This document shows positions 56,773 through 64,000 of a stretch of 64,000 nucleotides of DNA, piece by piece (the first letter of the stretch is position 1; each line of letters begins with the position of its first letter). The notes under the pieces were generated by a model that saw only the letters and a list, made by a program, of their open reading frames with translations, made no database searches and was not told the origin of the DNA. This stretch comes from Calditerrivibrio nitroreducens DSM 19672 (GTDB taxonomy: Bacteria; Chrysiogenota; Deferribacteres; Deferribacterales; Calditerrivibrionaceae). The stretch spans positions 2,093,836 to 2,157,835 of the forward strand of contig NC_014758.1 of NCBI RefSeq assembly GCF_000183405.1. Direction: 5' to 3'. The translations under genes were made by a program, and so were the position numbers.

Positions 56773-59700
56773 GAAAAAAGGTAAAAAATATCCAAAATTA
56801 TTCATTGGTTTTATTTTTTTCATATCATTAATAGCTTTTTCCATTAACTATGCCATCCAGACTAATTTAGATTACATAATTAAAAATTATTCCCCTTACG
56901 AAATCAGTATAGAAAAAGTCAATAAACTTATTTTCCCCTTTTATGTCAACATAAAAGGTGTTACTCTGGAGGTTGATAAGGCATTCTTTAAAAGCGATTC
57001 AGTCGTATTAAGATTTTATCCCATTAGATATCTTATGGGTAAAAGCTGTTTTGATATCGAAATTACCGACATAAAAGCAGATATTCCGGATTATTTCTGG
57101 AAACAGCCCAGTAAAAAAATAGATTTATCAAAATTAAAAGATCTAAAAATATCGTCATTATATCTAAACACAACCTACAATGACATGAAAGTATCACTTA
57201 AAACAAATAGCATATTTTACAGATATGGTGGTGAATTCAGTATACCTTATTTAAGTGGTGACTTTTCTAAGGATGAAATAAAAGACAGGTTTATAGGTAG
57301 GATAAAGCTTTTATACAGCCCACAACGCCTTAAAATCTATCAATTTGACTTAAAAGGGGATAACTTTTTCGTACAGGCTTTAAGCCCTATAGAAATCTCT
57401 GAAGGTAATAAAGTGGAATCCTCCTTTGAAGGGTTTATAGGAGAAAATTTTGTAAAAATGTTAAACCCAAAATTAAAAGGTCTGATAAATTTTACCGGCA
57501 GTCTCTCAAACAAACAATTAAACTCAAAAATAGATTGCAAGTTAACATATGACAATAAAACACTCAAACTTAAACTATCAATGGATGGTATCATAGGAGA
57601 CAAGTTTAAATTCAGATCTGATAATGTCATATTTGATAATAATAAAATCTCTTCGGAAGGTATTTTTGATGCGAAAACAAAAAAAGTAGATTTATTAATT
57701 AAATTTATAGATGGTTATAAACTTTACGAAGACGACAGCTGGCATCCATTTTTAAACCACATAAGATTAAAAGATTTTGATAGTAGAAATGGAAAGTTGG
57801 AGCTGGCTATAACAAGTAATGAACAATATATCATTTCCTCGGATCTGAAAAAGGAGGATGAAAGATACATTTTAAAAAATTTGATAGCCAGATCAGATAG
57901 TTTTTCTGCAAAAGGAAACGGTGTATATGATCCGAATTCCGATTCAATAGTTTTAGATATTGTAGGGGAGCTGAGAAATAACCCTGATATAAAGCACGCT
58001 ATAAATAACAATTTTCAGGGAATGATAAAAAGTAACATAAACATAACAAAAGATAATATATATCTCAAAGGATATTATAATTCAGATTTACCTCAGAAGA
58101 TCTACGGTATAGAAACCAACTACACAAAAGGGGAGTTTGATCTATCTCTTGATAATATCTCTTTTACAAATATATCAACACTGAAAACAGGTAAAATAAA
58201 GACCAATGGTTTTATCGATTTTAACACAAAAAATGAACACTACGAAGTAATAACTGAAGCCGTCCCTTTTTTTGAAGTGATGAACTTTTTTGATGAAAAA
58301 TCTGACATATCATATAAAATTTCCGGCAAAGCTGTTGTAAACTATTCAAATGGTGATTACTATGGAAATGCCAATATAAGTATCGATGATTTTAAAATCT
58401 CCCCCAATGGTGTTAAACTTTCTTTTAAAAATTCATCGATGGAGGTAAATGAGATACTTTTAGAGAAGAATAGACTCAAATCAAAACTTCTTTTTGATTT
58501 TAAAAGAGACACCATAGATGGTATAATAAAATCAGAAGAGATAAAGCTTTCCGGCTATCCCTCAATTAAAAATCTCAATCTACTCATAAAGGGTAAACCT
58601 AAAACCCCTTCCTATAAAGGATCCGCAACTTTTGAGCTAAAATATCTCGAAAATAAACCTTTTGACATAACAGGCAATATAAATCGATTAAATTTCACAC
58701 ATAAATCGGACAAATTATCGATTAATGGCTATCTCGATATTGATAACAGTTCATTATCCTCACAAATAAGATTAAAAAACTTCAATATCGATAATATCTC
58801 TGTAATCGGTAATTTTAGGGTATCATCAAACGATCTTAAAAAGTTTGAGATCAGATCCCCAGATACAATAACCATAGTAAATAGATTTGAAGATATCTAC
58901 ATAAACAATCTATCATTGACAGCTGATTCCTCCAATATTATACGAGGAGATCTTATTGCATCGTCATCAGATTTCAAAGACCTGAAAGTTGTGCTTTTTA
59001 AATCAGATTACAAAAAGTTGAATGGTGAAATAGACCTAAAAGATTCAAAATTATCTATAAAACATGCAAATATCAAAAAAATAGAAGGGAAAGTCCGATT
59101 TGAATACGATTTTAATTCTTATCCAAAGCTTGATGGATCGGTACATACAATAGTTGACGTAACGTATCCAGATATAAGGCTTAAACTAAAAAATATCCGT
59201 GCTGACGGGTACCTATCGGATAAAAAGATAGAGTTATCTATAAAATCGAATGAACTATCAGGCAAAGTGGAATCAAACAGATATTATGATATAAAACAGT
59301 ATAACGGAAATCTAATCTTTAAAGATATATTTGTTGAAAAACGAGGGTTTTACGGTGTTTTATCCGGAAATCTCCACTATCAGGGGGGTGAAAACCTGAT
59401 ATACGGTGAGGTATTTGTTGATAAGGCTGTTTTCAGATATGCAAAATATGAAAAAAATAATTCACCCACTCCATCACTAAAGTTACCTTTTGGATATAAC
59501 ATAAAAATATCCACAACAAAACCTGTGAGAATTACAGAGGGGATGCTAAACGGATACGCTGATCTAAATCTTCAGATGAAATATGAGAAAAAACTCAAAT
59601 TAAGCGGTGATATAAAGCTAACAAATAGCTACTTCACCGTACAGGGAACTAAATTTTTAGTGACAAATGGGGTGATGAAAATATTAAACAACGACACAAT

Positions 59701-60145
59701 CTATGTGGATATGGAGGCAAATGGCACTGGTGCCCTGAATACCACAAAGATATATGTAAATGGATACATTCCGGACTATAGAATTACTGTTTATGACTCT
59801 AAACAGAAGGGAGAACCCTTTTTTAGCTCAAGTAGAAACATGGGTAGTAATAATCTTATGAGTAAGATTATCAACGATGCCATATTTAAGGATATCGTAA
59901 ACAGCACAAATAGATTTTTTGGAATCAATACAATAGGTATAGAGCCCAATGCTTCGGGTGGTATCTTTAAAGTGGGTAGAAAGTTCAACGACAGGGTTGA
60001 GGTAAATTACACCAGCAGTATAGATGAAAATCGAAATAGTAAGTTTTCTCTTGAATATACGCTATTTGACTGGTTTAAGTTAACCATCTTTTCAAAAACG
60101 GATGGAGGTACAGGTGCGGGTACTATCTTTAGTTTTGATTTTTAG
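56762..60145 (+). CDS. tamB: TamB-like translocation/assembly or lipid-transport protein (DUF490)
   Basis: A 1,127-residue protein with one N-terminal membrane anchor (LFIGFIFFISLIAFSINYAIQ), a long repetitive beta-rich region of AsmA/TamB type, and the DUF490-like C-terminus (ITEGMLNGYADLNLQMKYEKKLKLSGDIKLTNSYFTVQGTKF...GRKFNDRVEVNYTSS). TamB-like proteins bridge the periplasm and are linked to outer-membrane protein assembly or phospholipid transport. It overlaps amiC by 11 bp, and the next gene starts before its end. Confidence 0.85.
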   Translation: MVNEKKGKKYPKLFIGFIFFISLIAFSINYAIQTNLDYIIKNYSPYEISIEKVNKLIFPFYVNIKGVTLEVDKAFFKSDSVVLRFYPIRYLMGKSCFDIEITDIKADIPDYFWKQPSKKIDLSKLKDLKISSLYLNTTYNDMKVSLKTNSIFYRYGGEFSIPYLSGDFSKDEIKDRFIGRIKLLYSPQRLKIYQFDLKGDNFFVQALSPIEISEGNKVESSFEGFIGENFVKMLNPKLKGLINFTGSLSNKQLNSKIDCKLTYDNKTLKLKLSMDGIIGDKFKFRSDNVIFDNNKISSEGIFDAKTKKVDLLIKFIDGYKLYEDDSWHPFLNHIRLKDFDSRNGKLELAITSNEQYIISSDLKKEDERYILKNLIARSDSFSAKGNGVYDPNSDSIVLDIVGELRNNPDIKHAINNNFQGMIKSNINITKDNIYLKGYYNSDLPQKIYGIETNYTKGEFDLSLDNISFTNISTLKTGKIKTNGFIDFNTKNEHYEVITEAVPFFEVMNFFDEKSDISYKISGKAVVNYSNGDYYGNANISIDDFKISPNGVKLSFKNSSMEVNEILLEKNRLKSKLLFDFKRDTIDGIIKSEEIKLSGYPSIKNLNLLIKGKPKTPSYKGSATFELKYLENKPFDITGNINRLNFTHKSDKLSINGYLDIDNSSLSSQIRLKNFNIDNISVIGNFRVSSNDLKKFEIRSPDTITIVNRFEDIYINNLSLTADSSNIIRGDLIASSSDFKDLKVVLFKSDYKKLNGEIDLKDSKLSIKHANIKKIEGKVRFEYDFNSYPKLDGSVHTIVDVTYPDIRLKLKNIRADGYLSDKKIELSIKSNELSGKVESNRYYDIKQYNGNLIFKDIFVEKRGFYGVLSGNLHYQGGENLIYGEVFVDKAVFRYAKYEKNNSPTPSLKLPFGYNIKISTTKPVRITEGMLNGYADLNLQMKYEKKLKLSGDIKLTNSYFTVQGTKFLVTNGVMKILNNDTIYVDMEANGTGALNTTKIYVNGYIPDYRITVYDSKQKGEPFFSSSRNMGSNNLMSKIINDAIFKDIVNSTNRFFGINTIGIEPNASGGIFKVGRKFNDRVEVNYTSSIDENRNSKFSLEYTLFDWFKLTIFSKTDGGTGAGTIFSFDF

Positions 60146-62633
60146 CGTTATCTTTGCAACAAACCTATTTTCAAAAGAGATAAAGGGAGAGATTCCCACA
60201 GACCTTAAACTACGTCTTGAGGAGTATAGCAAACGGTTTACCGCAGAAAAATTTACAGAGCTGTTATCTTTTTTAGGCTATTATATTATCGATGAAAACG
60301 ATAATGAAATCGTTGTGCAAAAATCCAAATTTATCAAATCGATAAATTTCAAAGGGAATTTTTCCGTTTTAAGTAGCCAGCTTTTATTGGCATCAGGGAT
60401 TAATATCGGTGACCCATTTTATATAGACACTTTTTATAATATCAGAAAAAATATCGAAACTTTTTATAAAAACAACGGCTTTATCGATGCAGAAATTAGA
60501 GTCACAAGCGATGATGAAAATATCAACATAGAGGTGGATGAAGGCTTAAGATATTACATCGATGAAATAGAAATTGTAATAGACGAAGAGAAAAAATCTA
60601 TAAAAATTCCGATAAAACCATACACAGAGGAAATAATAAATAAGGAGGTGGAAAAGGCAAAAGAATTTCTCAAAAATAATTACTACTTTAATAGCAAAGT
60701 TTTAAGACAAGATCTCATAAAAAAGGGGATCAAAAGAATTTATCCCCTCGACGATCCAATACCCCTACTCATCTCATTCATCAAAGGTGGAGTAGTGATA
60801 AAACCTGTCATATATATTTCAAAAGGTGAACAGCACAAATTGAATATAAAAAGTAAATTTGATTTTGATAATACAGGTATAAAAAGATTTTTCATAGAAA
60901 ACTTTAAAACTACAGACAAATTTGACATTAGAGAGCTCGAACTAAAATTGTCTGAATATCTTGAGGCTTCTGGATTCATAAATCCTGAAGTGGACATTAC
61001 TATAGATAACAACGAGATAACTGTAACCATTGATGCAGAGAATTACATAAGATCTTTCAATATCGATCTCTACATAAATAACCAAAAAAATTCAGACCTT
61101 ATCGATTCAAATCTTAAATCTTTGATTTTAGCCTGTCAGGATGACAAAGCTAAAAAATACCTTGAAGATAAATTACAATCCGAAGGATATGGTGAGTTTG
61201 TGATTAAAGATTACAATATACAACGAAGTCAACACTCTGTTAGTGGTAAAATTGTAGTAGAAACAGCGATACCTAAGACAATAAAAGCTATCTTTGTTAA
61301 TGGTAAAAGGTATGAAACCAGCAAAACTTACAAACTGTATCCACAAGAGATAGAGAATTTAAGAAAAGAGATATATACAAGCTTTTCTGATAGCTGTTGG
61401 ATATCCGGACTTAATATAGAGAAAATAGAAAATGAGAGTATCTTTTTTACGTTAAACTGCTCAACGCCTCATATATCTGAAATATTGTCAAACACCGATG
61501 AAATAGTATCTAAAATCAAAAAAAGGTTTTTTAAAGATGATGATATATTAACCACATCTAAATTTGAAGATCTATATGATTATTTGCTGAGAAACAAAAA
61601 TTCTGAAAAAGTATCTCTGCAACAATTTAACATAGATAACGAAACCATACTTGCCATAAATAGGCTTAAAGGAAAAGAGAATAGAATTTACGGTATACTT
61701 GGTTACGATTCCATAGATAGATTTTCCCTTGAGTTAGGCTACAACAGGTTTGACATCCTAAACAGTGGTAGAACTCTGAGTCTCTCCCTCAAAAAATCCT
61801 ACAACGAAACATCTCTTTTACTATCACTTGCCGGTCAGAAAACTATCAATAAAAATGTGGATGATTATCTTGCAATAAGCCTCAAAGATAGAGATGAAAA
61901 CGATTTTGAGTTTAAAGAAGCTACCCCTACTGTCATCTCCAAAATAACCTTAGATAATTTGCAACTTTACATTGGGTTGTCATTGTCATACTTGGACATT
62001 TATAAGACATCTTTTTCAAAATATTATTCAAATATCTACGAAAAAGATTATAATCTTTTAAATATACCTTTGAAACTGATTTATAATTCTAAAAATTTTG
62101 AATCTCTTACCGGAGATGGCTTTTCTATCTCCCTGTCAGAGACACCAATATTCACCAAGGATATTACTATTATTGAATCCAGAGCTAAATTTGAAGGGTT
62201 TAAATCTTTAATAAATAACCCTTTTATGCTAAAATTAACTGTTGACCTCCAGCATATCACAGGAGATAAGGATAAGATTCCAGTAAATTATCTGATTACT
62301 TTGGGGGGCCCCCAAAGGATGAAAGCTTATGGTTATAGAGAATTGGGCTTTAAAGACCCCATCACAAATGCAACAATAGGAGACAAAGCTTTAGTATATT
62401 CAGAAATCTTTTTGGGTTATAAACCGATCGATTTTGTATTAATAGGCCCCTTTTTCGAATATGCTCTATCTGGAGATGATTTCAGCGAAATGAGGGAGGC
62501 AAAGGACTTAGGCATAGAGCTGATTATTTCCCAGAAAGGGGTGGGGTTCTTTTCAATGTCCTACGCATATGCCCCGTTTAAGCCTTATAAAGGTAGCAAT
62601 GCATTCTATGTGAATTTTGGGGTAAATTTTTAG
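60114..62633 (+). CDS. tamA: TamA/BamA-like outer-membrane protein with POTRA domains
   Basis: About 839 residues: signal peptide (VRVLSLVLIFSVIFATNLFSKE), POTRA-like repeats (INFKGNFSVLSSQLLLASGINIGDPFYIDTFYNIRKNIETFYKNNGFIDAEIRV) and a C-terminal barrel of the D15/surface antigen type (VNYLITLGGPQRMKAYGYRELG...NAFYVNFGVNF, ending in Phe). GTG 60114 with GGAGGT four bases before it is preferred over ATG 60102. It overlaps tamB and is its natural partner. Confidence 0.85.
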   Translation: MRVLSLVLIFSVIFATNLFSKEIKGEIPTDLKLRLEEYSKRFTAEKFTELLSFLGYYIIDENDNEIVVQKSKFIKSINFKGNFSVLSSQLLLASGINIGDPFYIDTFYNIRKNIETFYKNNGFIDAEIRVTSDDENINIEVDEGLRYYIDEIEIVIDEEKKSIKIPIKPYTEEIINKEVEKAKEFLKNNYYFNSKVLRQDLIKKGIKRIYPLDDPIPLLISFIKGGVVIKPVIYISKGEQHKLNIKSKFDFDNTGIKRFFIENFKTTDKFDIRELELKLSEYLEASGFINPEVDITIDNNEITVTIDAENYIRSFNIDLYINNQKNSDLIDSNLKSLILACQDDKAKKYLEDKLQSEGYGEFVIKDYNIQRSQHSVSGKIVVETAIPKTIKAIFVNGKRYETSKTYKLYPQEIENLRKEIYTSFSDSCWISGLNIEKIENESIFFTLNCSTPHISEILSNTDEIVSKIKKRFFKDDDILTTSKFEDLYDYLLRNKNSEKVSLQQFNIDNETILAINRLKGKENRIYGILGYDSIDRFSLELGYNRFDILNSGRTLSLSLKKSYNETSLLLSLAGQKTINKNVDDYLAISLKDRDENDFEFKEATPTVISKITLDNLQLYIGLSLSYLDIYKTSFSKYYSNIYEKDYNLLNIPLKLIYNSKNFESLTGDGFSISLSETPIFTKDITIIESRAKFEGFKSLINNPFMLKLTVDLQHITGDKDKIPVNYLITLGGPQRMKAYGYRELGFKDPITNATIGDKALVYSEIFLGYKPIDFVLIGPFFEYALSGDDFSEMREAKDLGIELIISQKGVGFFSMSYAYAPFKPYKGSNAFYVNFGVNF

Positions 62634-63422
62634 TTACCATTTTATAATACTTATAATGATCTCTATAGCTATTAGGATTATAATTACTGTTTCCAGAAAG
62701 GCTGAGTGGTTGTGCTTTTGCTCGTCGGAAATCATGTTTAGAAGATCCTGTATAACCGCAAGCTTTTTATTTAAAACCTCAATCCTCGGTTTTATATCAA
62801 GATAATTGGCTGTCGACTGATATACCGGCTCCAGCTCGGGGTATTCCCAGAAAAATTCCGGCACATCGAGAAAGCCATAGCTTAAATATATCTCCGATAT
62901 CTCCCTGAATATTCTCCCCCTTTCCATAGAAAGCTGTTTCTGGGGTAACTTTATTCTTCCTCTTTTCACCAATTCATTTACTAAAAATTCGTTTCTATTT
63001 ATGATAGTGATAACAGCCTCTTCAAAATAATAAAGCTCTGTAGATTGGGAAAGGGGATAAGAAATGGCAAGCTTTACCAGATTGCTATCATCATGTAATA
63101 TAAATATATCACGGGTTATCTTTGGATTTTGTTGTGAATTATCTATCACATAATTAAAATCTTCGACTATAGGCTTTTCAAATCTTTCCTTTGAGTATTC
63201 CGATATTTCATCCAGAAGGTATTTCTGACTTTCATAGCCCACATCCCAGAAGACGGAAACACCGTAGCTAAAAAATATAGCTACGCCACCTGTAGATAGT
63301 TCGACAATAGCCGCATCTTTTATAATAGTTGTTTTATATCTGCTACCAAGATATGAAAATAAAGCTGATTTATCGTATCTTCTTGCAGTACAGAATACTT
63401 TTATGCTTTTTTGAGTCAACAT
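62634..63422 (-). CDS. RMD1/DUF155 family membrane-anchored protein
   Basis: 262 residues. IFFSYGVSVFWDVG and ISYPLSQSTELYYFEE match the RMD1/YagE (DUF155) family, which ends in a coiled region and a C-terminal membrane helix; here AFLETVIIILIAIEIIISIIKW is that helix. Bacterial function unknown; the yeast relatives are mitochondrial membrane proteins. It meets the tamA stop tail to tail with no spacer. Confidence 0.85.
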   Translation of the reverse strand: MLTQKSIKVFCTARRYDKSALFSYLGSRYKTTIIKDAAIVELSTGGVAIFFSYGVSVFWDVGYESQKYLLDEISEYSKERFEKPIVEDFNYVIDNSQQNPKITRDIFILHDDSNLVKLAISYPLSQSTELYYFEEAVITIINRNEFLVNELVKRGRIKLPQKQLSMERGRIFREISEIYLSYGFLDVPEFFWEYPELEPVYQSTANYLDIKPRIEVLNKKLAVIQDLLNMISDEQKHNHSAFLETVIIILIAIEIIISIIKW

Positions 63423-63433
63423 ATGAAATAAGG

Positions 63434-63453
63434 TGGGTCAGATTACTGACCCA
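63434..63453. terminator. Hairpin between ferritin gene and RMD1 gene, weak terminator
   Basis: TGGGTCAG-ATTA-CTGACCCA is a perfect 8-bp stem directly after the ferritin stop codon, but there is no T-run on either strand, so termination is uncertain. Confidence 0.4.
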
Positions 63454-63960
63454 TTATTCCACAGGAGTTGTTGGTCTGGGTATACCCCTCTTTTTTGCCC
63501 TTTCCATTGATTGTAGCGCAAGATATTCTTTACCATATGTCTGAATATTTTCAGATTCTTTGTCAAAATCATCGTAGTGTCTTTCCTCTTCAGCGATCAC
63601 CGACTCAAAAAGCTGTTTCGTCACAGAATCCCCATGCTGTGCACATTCGTTTGCAAATTTGTTATAGAGAATAATTGCATCCTCTTCCAGTTTTGTGGCC
63701 ATTTTCAACATCTCTTCAGGATCTGTAATCTTTTGTACATCCTGAGATGCCTTCATCTCCACTTCACCCTTTAAGAAAAGTATCCTTTCGGCGAAACGCT
63801 CCACATGGATCATCTCCTGTATTGCATTTTGTCTGAATATGGTGGATAAGATATCCAGATCCTGATCATCACAATGAAAATGAAAATATATGTACTGTTG
63901 TAGAGCTGTCATCTCCTCAGCAATTGCCTTATTTAATAGCTCAATACTCTTTTTATGCAT
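63454..63960 (-). CDS. Ferritin-like / bacterioferritin-type protein
   Basis: A 168-residue four-helix-bundle iron protein. Di-iron ligands appear in AIAEEMTALQQYIYFHFHC, QEMIHVERFAERILFL and EEERHYDDFD, spaced as in bacterioferritins. The C-terminus has an extra KRGIPRPTTPVE tail. Heme-ligating Met is not assignable by eye. AGGAGG precedes the ATG. Confidence 0.85.
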   Translation of the reverse strand: MHKKSIELLNKAIAEEMTALQQYIYFHFHCDDQDLDILSTIFRQNAIQEMIHVERFAERILFLKGEVEMKASQDVQKITDPEEMLKMATKLEEDAIILYNKFANECAQHGDSVTKQLFESVIAEEERHYDDFDKESENIQTYGKEYLALQSMERAKKRGIPRPTTPVE

Positions 63961-64000
63961 ATTTCCTCCTTGTAAAGTTTAATACTTATATTATAATGGC

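Overview
This window is chromosomal DNA from an AT-rich Gram-negative bacterium. Housekeeping genes (groES/groEL, rplU-rpmA-obgE, gltX, der, uvrA, leuCD) sit with futalosine-pathway menaquinone synthesis (mqnC), pyruvate phosphate dikinase, a SulP transporter, TamA/TamB-like outer-membrane genes and several two-component or GGDEF regulators. The mix of an outer membrane, the futalosine route, PPDK and low GC suggests Deferribacterota (Calditerrivibrio or Deferribacter type) or a close neighbour. That is inference, since no rRNA is present.

Positions 1 to about 19,470 are an accessory defence island. A minus-strand operon (15,028 down to 1,684) encodes a type-I-like BREX system in the order brxA, brxB, brxC, pglX, pglZ, brxL plus one small unknown gene. 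It is unusual in two ways. pglX is cut cleanly at the boundary between its methyltransferase and target-recognition halves, and a small gene with a HEPN-type R-x4-H motif sits between them; all three cistrons have their own ribosome-binding sites. brxL ends just before the Lon-like protease domain known in longer BrxL proteins and is coupled to a 159-residue helical protein of unknown function. Upstream of the operon lie a small zinc-ribbon ORF broken by an in-frame TGA, nested palindromes, and a CRISPR array of 17 intact repeats with no cas genes in the window. The 18th repeat is split by a 49-bp terminator-like hairpin. The island is bracketed by two diverged AAA-ATPase/PD-(D/E)XK genes in the same orientation. 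Each ends inside an AACGTT-type repeat tract and is followed by a shared tail of about 130 bp that looks better conserved than the genes.

From about 20,000 to 31,440: a CsgG-like lipoprotein, groESL with a degenerate CIRCE operator, leuCD, a YqhA-type membrane protein, a complete IS4-type insertion sequence with a perfect 9-bp target duplication, rplU-rpmA-obgE, and a minus-strand operon with a 2-hydroxyacyl-CoA-dehydratase-like protein and its ATP-dependent activase. This last operon overlaps obgE tail to tail by 110 bp.

From 31,700 to 49,940: a REC-REC-GGDEF protein, gltX-der-aminotransferase, SulP transporter, rlmH, a DksA-type protein, gpmI, a histidine kinase/response regulator pair, an RdgC-like protein apparently split in two genes, ppdK, glyS without an adjacent glyQ, a coiled-coil secreted protein and tRNA-Val(GAC). 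From 50,049 to 62,633 a tightly overlapping plus-strand run carries mqnC, a GAF histidine kinase, uvrA, an AmiC-type amidase, tamB-like and tamA-like genes. The window ends with an RMD1/DUF155 membrane protein and a ferritin-like protein on the minus strand. All family assignments are made by eye from motifs; no database search was run.
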